From Xanthomarina arctica (GTDB taxonomy: Bacteria; Bacteroidota; Bacteroidia; Flavobacteriales; Flavobacteriaceae): 64,000 bases of DNA. Below are positions 18,651 to 26,799 of this stretch, piece by piece. Numbering within the stretch: the first letter of the stretch is position 1; each line of letters starts with the position of its first letter. The notes below the pieces were generated by a model that saw only the letters and a list, made by a program, of their open reading frames with translations, was not told the DNA's origin and did not search any database. Made by a program: the position numbers and the translations under genes. The stretch covers positions 409,604 to 473,603 of the forward strand of contig NZ_BMFQ01000004.1 of NCBI RefSeq assembly GCF_014638915.1, in the 5' to 3' direction.

Positions 18651-18666
18651 CGAAGTCGAAGTATGT
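18651..18666. repeat. Short intergenic CTGAAC/GTCGAAG motif
   Basis: TTCTGAACGAAGTCGAAG-type sequence inside the 108-nt gap. A related CCTGAGCTTGTAGAAGG lies at 26585-26601. Short sequences of this kind recur between genes in Flavobacteriaceae; only the two instances here are seen directly. Confidence 0.35.
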
Positions 18667-18691
18667 CCTAAAAAACTATAGATAGATACAC

Positions 18692-19150
18692 ATGAAAACT
18701 ATTATAAGAAAATTGGTACATTATTTTGGGAATATTCTGAGGTTTTTCCATCTGTCCTTTCTAAGAGCTTCAGGTGCAAAGATTGGAAAAAACACCATGA
18801 TAAGTTTAAATGCCAAAATTGATGTGAGACGAGGGAAGGTAACCATTGGAGACCATTGTTTAATTACCCATGGATGTTATGTTTTATCTCACGATGGTGC
18901 AGCACATGTTATCAATCCCGAGGATAATGGAACTGGTTATGTTACCATTGGCGATCATGTTTTTATAGGTGTAAACGCAGTTGTCATGCGAAATGTAACT
19001 ATTGGAAGTCATTCTATTATAGGGGCAGGTTCTGTGGTTAATAAAGATATTCCAGAGGGTGTGGTTGCCGCAGGGAATCCTATTAAAATATTAAAGGAGC
19101 TTACAAAACCTTATAAACCACTTCCTAAAAAGCATAAATCAGTCGAATGA
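18692..19150 (+). CDS. Hexapeptide-repeat O-acyltransferase (LbH)
   Basis: 152 residues with left-handed β-helix hexapeptide repeats (KIGKNTMISLNAKIDV, VTIGDHCLITHGCY, VTIGDHVFIGVNAVVMRNV, TIGSHSIIGAGSVV) and the IPEGVVAAGNPIKILKEL end typical of CysE/LacA/WcaF-like acetyltransferases. It would act as a trimer using acetyl-CoA on a cytoplasmic sugar. Its last four bases overlap the polymerase start. Confidence 0.9.
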   Translation: MKTIIRKLVHYFGNILRFFHLSFLRASGAKIGKNTMISLNAKIDVRRGKVTIGDHCLITHGCYVLSHDGAAHVINPEDNGTGYVTIGDHVFIGVNAVVMRNVTIGSHSIIGAGSVVNKDIPEGVVAAGNPIKILKELTKPYKPLPKKHKSVE

Positions 19151-20373
19151 TTTTAATTCCCCTTATAATTTTATTTGTTATTGTTATTACCAAAATGCAA
19201 AAAGGCATGTTCATGGCCTTTTTAGTATTGGTGGCTACAAAATCTATAATAGATGCCTTTTGGGAGTCTAAATTTGGGCCACTATCTATTCTTGCTCTGC
19301 AAGGTGTCCTAATTCCAATTTTGTTTTTCGATATTCTAAAAAAAAGGAAAACAGTTCCCAAATTTTGGTTACGAACGGCTAACATATATTTGGTAGCGAT
19401 GTCTTTTGGATTAGTTTGGGGGTTTCTAGAAAAACCTTTGGGAGCTTTTGAAAATGTATTTTTAAGTTTAAATGCTTATTTAGGTTTCTTTATAATCCCA
19501 TTACTTATAAACAAACAATCAGATTTCAGAAAGCTTTTAATTGCAATTATGATAGGGGGCATATTCCCGATTCTAGTTAGTTTGTATCAATTTCAAACCG
19601 GTGTTATCTTTCAAGTAAGACAAACAGTTGGCTTAATTCGTTATGTTGGTTTTTATCACGATGCATTTCCAGTACGTTTTTATGGACTGATGACCTTGAT
19701 GGCCGTATTAATTTACAACACACTATTTATAACAAAGTCCATCTGGTTAAAAATATTTATGGTGTTAATTAGTATGGGGGCTATTTTCTCCATCTATTTA
19801 GTTTTTACTAAAGCAGGAGTGGGGATTATAGGATTGTGGATTGTATTATTGTTATTGTTTTCAAAATCGAAAGTAAAACAGGTTTTTTCAATTATTGTTG
19901 GTCTATCTGTAATTTTTATAGTTTTTGGAGATACTTTTTATAATAGCATAGAACAATTATTTAGTAAAGAAATTGGTTATGAAGCAGGCGATGTCAAGGA
20001 TGTAAGGTATACTCTAGCTGGTAGAGGCTATATTTGGGATAGTGCATGGAATTTTTGGACAACCAAGCAAACCATATTTTTTCAATGGATGGGTGACGGG
20101 ATTGTAAGGCCAGTACATAACGAGTTTTTACGAGTTTTAATGGCAAATGGTATAATAGGCTTATTATTATTGGTTATTTTTGTATTCACCATGGTTAAGA
20201 ATGTGTTTAAAATTCATAAAACCATTCGCGTTTTTGGTTTGATGTTGCTTGGAATGTATATGATAGATTGTATCGGGTTAGTGCCTGGTGTCTATTACTA
20301 TTATAACATTTTGGTTTGGGGCCTCATCGGTTTATTATTATTAAGAAAAGATTTATTTATAAAGAAAATTTAA
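19147..20373 (+). CDS. Wzy-like polysaccharide polymerase / O-antigen ligase family
   Basis: 408 residues, roughly ten to twelve membrane helices, with a large loop near residues 260-320 (VRYTLAGRGYIWDSAWNFW and a following GDGIVRPVHNEFLRVLMANG). The HNEFLR element is typical of Wzy/O-antigen ligase proteins. In a cluster with a Wzx flippase and Wzc co-polymerase it most likely polymerises repeat units in the periplasm. Confidence 0.82.
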   Translation: MILIPLIILFVIVITKMQKGMFMAFLVLVATKSIIDAFWESKFGPLSILALQGVLIPILFFDILKKRKTVPKFWLRTANIYLVAMSFGLVWGFLEKPLGAFENVFLSLNAYLGFFIIPLLINKQSDFRKLLIAIMIGGIFPILVSLYQFQTGVIFQVRQTVGLIRYVGFYHDAFPVRFYGLMTLMAVLIYNTLFITKSIWLKIFMVLISMGAIFSIYLVFTKAGVGIIGLWIVLLLLFSKSKVKQVFSIIVGLSVIFIVFGDTFYNSIEQLFSKEIGYEAGDVKDVRYTLAGRGYIWDSAWNFWTTKQTIFFQWMGDGIVRPVHNEFLRVLMANGIIGLLLLVIFVFTMVKNVFKIHKTIRVFGLMLLGMYMIDCIGLVPGVYYYYNILVWGLIGLLLLRKDLFIKKI

Positions 20374-22512
20374 ATGCAACAATTAACACAAAAGCTAGGT
20401 TCTGGCGACATGATTATCCAAGAAGTACCTTATCCACAATTAGGAAAAGGCATGCTCATAGTCAAGAACCATTATTCCATTATTAGTGCAGGAACCGAGG
20501 GTTCTACCGTAGTAGCAGCTCGTAAAAGCTTAATTGGTAAGGCAAAAGAACGTCCACAACAGGTAAAGCAGGTCTTTGACGCTTTAAAAAAGCAAGGCCC
20601 TCTTCAAACCTATCGGGCGGTTATGAAAAAACTAGATGCCTATTCCCCTTTAGGTTACAGTTGCGCAGGAGAAGTTATCGAAGTAGGAGAAGGCGTTACA
20701 GAATTTCAGGTAGGAGACAAGGTAGCCTGTGCAGGTGCAGGTTATGCCAATCATGCAGAAATAGTTTCGGTACCTGTAAATTTATGTGTAAAATTAGAGG
20801 CGGATGCTCATTTAAAAGATGCCGCTTATAATACCGTTGGTGCCATTTCCATGCAAGGTGTTCGTCAAGCCGATTTGCGTTTAGGTGAATCATGTGTTGT
20901 TATTGGGCTGGGTTTACTAGGTCAACTAGCGGCTTTAATTTTAAAAGCATCAGGTGTTACAGTAATAGGAGTTGATGTATCTGAATCTGCAGTAGAGCAA
21001 GCAGTAAAAAATAAAGCCGTTGATATAGGCTTAACAAGAGATGTTGCAGGTATAGAAGAGCAAATTCTAAGTGCAACGAATGGCATTGGAGCTGATGCGG
21101 TGATTATTGCTGCGGCGACTTCAAGTTTAGATCCTATTAATTTTGCAGGTGCTATTGCGCGCAAAAAAGGAAAGGTTATCGTTCTTGGTGCTGTTCCAAC
21201 TGGTTTTGATCGCGATCCATTTTGGTATCGTAAAGAATTAGAATTAAAAATGGCCTGTTCTTATGGTCCAGGACGTTACGATCTAAATTACGAAGAAAAA
21301 GGGATCGATTATCCCGTAGCTTATGTGCGTTGGACAGAAAAACGTAACATGGAAGCCTTTCAATCGCTGTTAGCTACAAATCGCATAAATATTGACTATT
21401 TAACAACTCACGAATTTGAATTCGATAATGCGAAACAGGCTTTCGATCTGGTGGTGGAAAAAACAGAGCCCTTTACAGGGATTGCTCTTAAATATGATGT
21501 GGCTAAATTGCCATCAAAAATAGCCATTGCAACTTCAGAATCTGAAGTTTTAGGGAAGATTAATATTTCCTTTATTGGCGCAGGAAGTTATGCACAGGGC
21601 AATTTATTGCCAAATATTCCACAACATGCAGATATTTCTCGAATCGGTGTTCTAACCAATACAGGAACTACTTCAAAAAGAGTTGCAGAGAAATTCAAGT
21701 TTCAATTTTGTACCAGTGAGGAACAAGATGTTTTAAATGAAAAAACAAATACTGTTTTTATAGCTACGCGTCATGATTCTCATGGTCCTTATGTTTTAAA
21801 AGCGTTGGAAGCCAACAAACATGTATTCGTAGAAAAACCTTTATGTCTTCATGAGTCCGAGCTAGAACAGATTATGGAGGTGCAAAAAGTTTCTAATAAA
21901 TCGGTTATGATTGGTTTTAATCGACGCTTTTCGCCTTTAACTCAAAAATTAAAAAAAGCCGTAGGTAATAATCCTATGACGATGATTTATAGAATTAATG
22001 CTGGAGCCATTCCTAAAGACAATTGGATTCAGGATATGGAAATCGGTGGTGGGCGAATTCATGGAGAGGTCTGTCACTTTGTAGATTATCTGACCTATTT
22101 AAATGGTAGTTTACCTATTAAGGTGTCGGCAACTGCCATCCCAGATGCCAATCAGCTAAATGATACGATTAACGTCCTAATACAATTTGAGAATGGCTCT
22201 TCAGGAGTTATTGCGTATTATTCAAATGGATCAAAATCATTAACAAAAGAATATATAGAAGTTTTTAGCGCTGGTTTTACAGGAGTTCTTGAGGATTTTA
22301 AAGTCCTGAATCTTTATGGGAAAGGTAAACCAAAAAAGACAAAACTAATCAATCAGAATAAAGGGCAGAAAGAAATGGTAGATGCTTTTGTGAATGGTCT
22401 TTTAAAAGATGGTAATGCGCCAATTGCATTTAATGAAGTGGTTGCAGTAACAAAAACGTGTTTTAGCATCATTGAATCAATTAAACGTGGAGGAGAGCAG
22501 GTTGATATCTAA
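20374..22512 (+). CDS. Fused zinc-type dehydrogenase / Gfo-Idh-MocA oxidoreductase
   Basis: 712 residues in two parts. Residues ~1-375 are a medium-chain dehydrogenase: the GroES-like domain contains YSCAGEVIEVGEGVTEFQVG and the NAD site is VIGLGLLGQLAALIL. Residues ~390-712 are a Gfo/Idh/MocA domain with a second nucleotide site ISFIGAGSYAQGNLLP and the active-site EKPL. Such bi-domain proteins recur in polysaccharide gene clusters; the substrate is probably a sugar nucleotide or carrier-linked sugar, but this is not proven. It is tightly coupled to the next gene, which overlaps its end. Confidence 0.85.
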   Translation: MQQLTQKLGSGDMIIQEVPYPQLGKGMLIVKNHYSIISAGTEGSTVVAARKSLIGKAKERPQQVKQVFDALKKQGPLQTYRAVMKKLDAYSPLGYSCAGEVIEVGEGVTEFQVGDKVACAGAGYANHAEIVSVPVNLCVKLEADAHLKDAAYNTVGAISMQGVRQADLRLGESCVVIGLGLLGQLAALILKASGVTVIGVDVSESAVEQAVKNKAVDIGLTRDVAGIEEQILSATNGIGADAVIIAAATSSLDPINFAGAIARKKGKVIVLGAVPTGFDRDPFWYRKELELKMACSYGPGRYDLNYEEKGIDYPVAYVRWTEKRNMEAFQSLLATNRINIDYLTTHEFEFDNAKQAFDLVVEKTEPFTGIALKYDVAKLPSKIAIATSESEVLGKINISFIGAGSYAQGNLLPNIPQHADISRIGVLTNTGTTSKRVAEKFKFQFCTSEEQDVLNEKTNTVFIATRHDSHGPYVLKALEANKHVFVEKPLCLHESELEQIMEVQKVSNKSVMIGFNRRFSPLTQKLKKAVGNNPMTMIYRINAGAIPKDNWIQDMEIGGGRIHGEVCHFVDYLTYLNGSLPIKVSATAIPDANQLNDTINVLIQFENGSSGVIAYYSNGSKSLTKEYIEVFSAGFTGVLEDFKVLNLYGKGKPKKTKLINQNKGQKEMVDAFVNGLLKDGNAPIAFNEVVAVTKTCFSIIESIKRGGEQVDI
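22489..22495 (+). promoter_or_regulatory. Strong Shine-Dalgarno GGAGGAG deciding the next start
   Basis: GGAGGAG ends 6 nt before TTG at 22502. Clear Shine-Dalgarno sequences are uncommon in this lineage, so this one argues for the TTG at 22502 over an upstream TTG (22472) or GTG (22487). Confidence 0.55.
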
Positions 22513-23692
22513 ATTTCAAACAAGTTTTTTAAAATTAAAGGCCTATTGCGAAGCTGAAAATTTTAAGGGTTGGGATCCCTATGATGGTCTGAATTCGAAA
22601 ATTTTTCAAGCTCTGCCTTTAAAACATTGGGACATTGCCAGATTGGCTTGGATTCAAGGTTTTAAAAGAAGTCCTATTAATTTTAGGAAATTTTTATTAG
22701 TACCAAAACAGCATAACTCAAAAGGAGTAGCCTTATTTTTACTAGGTTACTGCAAGTTGTATAAAGCGTCTTTAAAAGGGGACAATACGTTCGGGAATAG
22801 TGATGTTTTATTAAAGCAGATTAAGGAGATTACCGAGTTGCTTTTAAGTCTCAAATCTCCGGGGTATTCAGGTTCCTGCTGGGGCTATAATTTCGATTGG
22901 CAGGCAAGACGTTTATTCTTATTCAAAAAAAATACACCTACTGTTGTGGCTACTGCATTTTGTGTAGAGGCTTTGTTGGAGAGTTATGAAATAACAAAAG
23001 ACGTAGCTGTTTTAAAAGACACTTTAACGGCAGCCGATTTTGTGATAAACGATTTATCCAGAACGCCACAAGGCAATGGGTTTTTGTTTTCATATAGTGT
23101 GAAAGATGGCAATAATACGGTTATTAATGCGTCGCTTTTGGGGGCTAAAGTGTTAAGTTATTCTTATAAATACACAAAAAATAAAGAACATTTAAAATTA
23201 GCAAAAGAGGCCGTTTTGGCAGCCTGTGAATTGCAAAAAGTAGATGGCTCTTGGATTTATGGTTTATTACCTGTTCAATCTTGGATTGATAGCTTTCATA
23301 CAGGCTTTAATTTAGATGCTATAGAAACCTATCAGAAAAATACTGGTGATGTTTCATTTCAAAAACATATTGATAAAGGTTTGGATTTCTACATCAACAA
23401 TTTCTTTGAAACTAATGGGATGCCAAAATATTATCATAATAAAACATATCCCATAGACATTCATTGTCCCGCTCAAGTAATGGTAACACTCTCTAAACTA
23501 AACTTGTTTAAAGAAAATGAAGTATTAATATCTAAGGTTTTAGATTGGACTATAGATAACATGCAACATAAAAAAGGTTATTTTTATTATCAACTAAAAA
23601 AAGGAGTGAGTTCTAAAATTTCTTATATGCGCTGGTCTAATGCCTTTATGTTTAATGCCATGGCTCATTATCACTTAGAAATGCAATCCTAA
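22502..23692 (+). CDS. α/α-toroid-like protein of polysaccharide locus, function unknown
   Basis: 396 residues from the TTG at 22502. Helical repeats with spaced aromatic and Gly residues (GSCWGYNFDWQ, VATAFCVEALLESYE, WIYGLLPVQSWIDSFHTGF, DIHCPAQVMVTLSKL, YMRWSNAFMFNAMAHY) suggest an (α/α)6 toroid similar to glycan-processing or epimerase-like barrels. I do not recognise a defined enzyme family with certainty. It overlaps the end of the dehydrogenase/MocA fusion and the pair is probably functional together, for example in modifying a sugar residue. Confidence 0.6.
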   Translation: MISKFQTSFLKLKAYCEAENFKGWDPYDGLNSKIFQALPLKHWDIARLAWIQGFKRSPINFRKFLLVPKQHNSKGVALFLLGYCKLYKASLKGDNTFGNSDVLLKQIKEITELLLSLKSPGYSGSCWGYNFDWQARRLFLFKKNTPTVVATAFCVEALLESYEITKDVAVLKDTLTAADFVINDLSRTPQGNGFLFSYSVKDGNNTVINASLLGAKVLSYSYKYTKNKEHLKLAKEAVLAACELQKVDGSWIYGLLPVQSWIDSFHTGFNLDAIETYQKNTGDVSFQKHIDKGLDFYINNFFETNGMPKYYHNKTYPIDIHCPAQVMVTLSKLNLFKENEVLISKVLDWTIDNMQHKKGYFYYQLKKGVSSKISYMRWSNAFMFNAMAHYHLEMQS

Positions 23693-23696
23693 AATT

Positions 23697-24395
23697 ATGA
23701 TAACAGAATTTCTAAATGGCGTTAAAACCTATGCTCCAAGTTCAAGAAAAGAACTTATGGACTATGCTATGAGTCATAAAAAGATTTTGATTGCTGTAAA
23801 TGCAGAAAAGATTTTACATGCAACGGATGAAAGTCGGAACCTTATAAACCGAAATTTAGGATATCCAGATGGTATAGGTGCTGTTTGGGCTTTACAGAAA
23901 AAAGGTCATCCAAATGTGGTGAAAATTCCTGGTTGCGAATTATGGTTGGATCTAGTTCAATCTTTTTATAAAGAAAAATCCTTTTACCTTGTTGGAGGAA
24001 AACAAGAGATTATTGAAAGAACTGTAAATACCCTAAAGAAAGATTTTTCTGGTATGAATATCTGTAATTATAGAAATGGGTATATCAAAGTAGAAGAGGA
24101 AGAATTAGCTTTAATTGAAGATATTGTCAAGCATAAACCAGATATCGTTTTGGTAGCTATGGGTTCTCCAAAGCAAGAATTACTTATGGAACGCATTCAA
24201 AATTCTCATGAGGCAACCTATCAAGGTTTAGGTGGTAGTTTTGATGTCTATACTGGAAATGTAAAAAGAGCTCCAGAATGGTGGGTAAAGAACAATTTAG
24301 AGTGGGCCTATCGCCTAGTAAAGCAACCATCAAGAATAAAAAGACAAATACATTTAGTGAAATTCTTCGTAAATTTGCACCTAGGAAAGTATTAA
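23697..24395 (+). CDS. WecG/TagA/CpsF-family glycosyltransferase (GT26)
   Basis: 232 residues with the family features: N-terminal ILIAVNAEKILHA, YPDGIGAVWAL with the catalytic-type Asp, a KIPGCELWLDLV segment, VLVAMGSPKQE, and the end QGLGGSFDVYTGNVKRAPEW. Members add ManNAc or ManNAcA to lipid-linked GlcNAc on the cytoplasmic face. WecB, the enzyme that makes UDP-ManNAc, is encoded just past the following gap, which supports ManNAc as donor. Confidence 0.88.
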   Translation: MITEFLNGVKTYAPSSRKELMDYAMSHKKILIAVNAEKILHATDESRNLINRNLGYPDGIGAVWALQKKGHPNVVKIPGCELWLDLVQSFYKEKSFYLVGGKQEIIERTVNTLKKDFSGMNICNYRNGYIKVEEEELALIEDIVKHKPDIVLVAMGSPKQELLMERIQNSHEATYQGLGGSFDVYTGNVKRAPEWWVKNNLEWAYRLVKQPSRIKRQIHLVKFFVNLHLGKY

Positions 24396-24425
24396 AAAGA
24401 CATAAAGATTCATACTTACTATATA

Positions 24426-24502
24426 GCTCATGTATGGCTCATGTATGGCTCATGTATGGCTCATGTATGGCTCATGTATGGCTCATGTATGGCTAATGTA
24501 TG
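24426..24502. repeat. 11-bp tandem repeat, six perfect copies plus one variant
   Basis: Unit GCTCATGTATG begins at 24426 and repeats exactly six times to 24491, then GCTAATGTATG follows to 24502. The unit is not a multiple of three, so it is not a coding repeat. Confidence 0.95.
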
Positions 24503-24514
24503 AGGAGTGTATGA

Positions 24515-24680
24515 AAACAAAAAACAGAAGTCATGGAACCACTTGCAGACAAAGCGGGTGCAAAAAAAAATGGTTTCATATCTAAACTTGAAAACGGAAA
24601 AGACAAGATCTAACTTCCCACCTTAATAGGGTTTTTTGAACAAGGATTGAATAGAAGAATTGGATGGACATGCCTATAAC
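24515..24680 (+). pseudogene. Decayed XRE/HipB-like helix-turn-helix regulator
   Basis: Reading from ATG at 24533 gives MEPLADKAGAKKNGFISKLE, then NGKDKI, a stop, and in the same frame LPTLIGFFEQGLNRRIGW. This matches the recognition-helix region (KxxFISKLENGK) and the second half of XRE-type helix-turn-helix proteins found across Bacteroidetes. An extra residue in the turn and the internal stop mark it as broken. The N-terminal part is missing or lost in the adjacent tandem repeat. Confidence 0.6.
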
Positions 24681-24735
24681 CAAATAAAAAAAAACGTACA
24701 GCCACGCTTGGTGTTTTTTAGACGGGAAAACTATA

Positions 24736-24768
24736 TAGTGACTCCGTAGTGACTCCGTAGTAACTCCG
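24736..24768. repeat. 11-bp tandem repeat, three copies
   Basis: TAGTGACTCCG twice, then TAGTAACTCCG. The period is the same 11 bp as the repeat 310 nt upstream although the sequence is unrelated. Confidence 0.85.
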
Positions 24769-25061
24769 TGTTAAATAATTTCGAAAAACAAACGAAGTCC
24801 AGCTCCTCTCTTTGGTTAATGAGGCACCCAAGCATGTAAAATAATCCAGTGAATTTTTTTAGCGAATGAGCAGAGAAGGCACGTGGATCAATAGTTTGGC
24901 CAGGTGCAACAGAGCTAAAATAAAGGTAGACAAGCAGGAGGTTTGAATTCTAAACGACTTTAACCTTTGTACAGTCATTTTAGGATTAAGAAATATAGTT
25001 GTATAATTATATTAGGATTTATTTATTAATCTGCATAGTTATTTTAGGGCTGGTCATATCA

Positions 25062-25096
25062 ATGGCTATCCTATACCTTCCTTATGGCTATCCTAT
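25062..25096. repeat. 22-bp spaced direct repeat ATGGCTATCCTAT
   Basis: ATGGCTATCCTAT at 25062-25074 and again at 25084-25096, followed by the related GGCGTCCTATG. The 22-bp offset is twice the 11-bp period of the other two repeats in this gap. Confidence 0.7.
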
Positions 25097-25401
25097 GGCG
25101 TCCTATGAGAAAAGAAAGCAATAAAGGAATATTGAATAGGTATTAGACTAATTCTAATTCCTTTATCATAACTCATTAACTCATTAATTCATTGCCACAT
25201 TAATTCATTGTCCCATGAACATTTATAATTCAAAAGATGGACGTTTTTTTTTAGATTCTTTGCATCTTTGCATCTCAGCGAGAGACATAAATACAGAAAC
25301 TCAATGAACAAAGACAGAACATGAGTGATAGATGACTGAAAACTGAGGCTGAAGCCTCTTCTCCAATAAACAATAAAGAATACCAATAAAAAATAGTAAA
25401 C

Positions 25402-26493
25402 ATGTATAAAATCACAATCATAGCAGGTGCTAGACCAAACTTCATGAAAATAGCGCCCATAATTCATGAAATACAAACCGCAACATCAAACGGACATGCT
25501 ATAGATTTTAGGCTGGTTCATACAGGCCAACATTACGATAAAAATATGTCTGGCGATTTTTTTGAACAACTTCAAATCCCAGAACCTCACGCCAATTTAG
25601 AATGTAGTGGAGGAAGCCAAGCGGTACAAACGGCCAATATTATGATGGCTTTTGAAACTGAGTTAGTAGCAAACCCTGCAGATTTAGTTTTAGTGGTTGG
25701 CGATGTCACTTCCACAATGGCTTGTGCTTTGGTGGCACAAAAATTAAATACAAAAGTAGCACATGTTGAAGGAGGGATTCGTTCTAACGATTGGACTATG
25801 CCAGAAGAAATAAATAGATTAGTAACCGATAGTATTACCAATTATTTTTTCACAACCTCAGAAACTGCTAATAATATTTTAAAAGGCAATGGTGTAAAAG
25901 AAAATCAAATATTTTTTGTTGGAAACACCATGATTGACACGCTTCTAAAACAAATGCCCAATTTTAAGGCTCCAGAAGTTTGGGATGAATTGGATTTGAA
26001 GGAAAAGGAATATATAGTTATGACATTACATAGACCGGCAAATGTAGATGAAGAAGGTCAGTTAAAAGCAATGATTGATGAAATAGTAGCCAACACAACG
26101 GACCTGCCATTAATCTTTCCTGTTCATCCGAGAACAGCACAAATTTTAGAAAGTCTTCAAATCTCACATCCACGATTGCACACTGTTAAGCCCTTAAGTT
26201 ATTTAGAATTTAACTATTTGGTAAAGCATGCCAAAGCGGTTATTACAGATTCTGGAGGAATTACAGAAGAGGCTTCCATTATGAATGTGCCATGTCTTAC
26301 TTTAAGAGATAATACGGAAAGGCCTGAGACTATTACCTTAGGAACAAATGAGTTGGTTGGCACGAATCCCGAAAACATCAAGCCTTATCTTGAAAAACTG
26401 TTCAAAGGAAATTGGAAGGTAGCTCAAAACATACCATTATGGGATGGAAAAACAGCCCATCGTATCGTTGAGGCCATTTTAAAACTTTCATAG
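25402..26493 (+). CDS. wecB: UDP-N-acetylglucosamine 2-epimerase (non-hydrolysing)
   Basis: 363 residues, the normal family length. Recognisable segments: GARPNFMKIAPI, HTGQHYDKNMSG, VVGDVTSTMA, VEGGIRSNDWTMPEEINR, TLHRPANVDE, FPVHPRTAQIL and ITDSGGITEEASIMNVPCLTLRDNTERPET. It converts UDP-GlcNAc to UDP-ManNAc. With the WecG/TagA-like transferase upstream it suggests ManNAc in the repeat unit; no WecC-type dehydrogenase is in the window, so the sugar may stay unoxidised. Confidence 0.95.
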   Translation: MYKITIIAGARPNFMKIAPIIHEIQTATSNGHAIDFRLVHTGQHYDKNMSGDFFEQLQIPEPHANLECSGGSQAVQTANIMMAFETELVANPADLVLVVGDVTSTMACALVAQKLNTKVAHVEGGIRSNDWTMPEEINRLVTDSITNYFFTTSETANNILKGNGVKENQIFFVGNTMIDTLLKQMPNFKAPEVWDELDLKEKEYIVMTLHRPANVDEEGQLKAMIDEIVANTTDLPLIFPVHPRTAQILESLQISHPRLHTVKPLSYLEFNYLVKHAKAVITDSGGITEEASIMNVPCLTLRDNTERPETITLGTNELVGTNPENIKPYLEKLFKGNWKVAQNIPLWDGKTAHRIVEAILKLS

Positions 26494-26799
26494 TTTTTAA
26501 TATTATTTAAAGGTTCATAAATTAATCGGTAAAAATAAGTGTTTATCCCAAATATCATTTAGAAACTAATTGTCACTAACTGTCAGCCTGAGCTTGTAGA
26601 AGGCAAGTCACTTATAGTCACTAGTCGATCGCCAGAGGATACTCAGGATGCCACAGTAATATCAAATGACATTTAGAGAGCATAGTTCCCAATGGATTAA
26701 TCATATAATAATCTTGTTTGGCACAAAACTTATTAGTTTCTGAAAGGATTGTTCAAAAAAATGGTAGATATTTGCACGAATTATATAAAAACGGACTAA
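26494..26799. other. 306-nt gap between wecB and the initiating transferase
   Basis: No gene seen. It holds a CCTGAGCTTGTAGAAGG word (26585-26601) related to the one at 18651, and a near-consensus -7 element GATATTTG at 26767-26774 about 25 nt before the next ATG. Confidence 0.5.

Larger units (their letters stand above)
24396..25401. other. 1-kb gap: short tandem repeats and decayed sequence
   Basis: No intact gene is visible. The gap holds three separate 11- or 22-bp periodic repeats, a broken XRE-type regulator, and a stretch near 25168-25210 rich in ACTCATTA/TTAATTCATTG words. It separates the long assembly operon from wecB. Confidence 0.7.

Noticed and set aside
24278..24496. 72-codon open frame ending in the 11-bp repeat
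   Set aside because: It overlaps the end of the WecG/TagA gene in another frame and is open only because of the tandem repeat.
25189..25476. Minus-strand 95-codon frame across the start of wecB
   Set aside because: It overlaps wecB, which has clear family motifs, and its product has no recognisable features.
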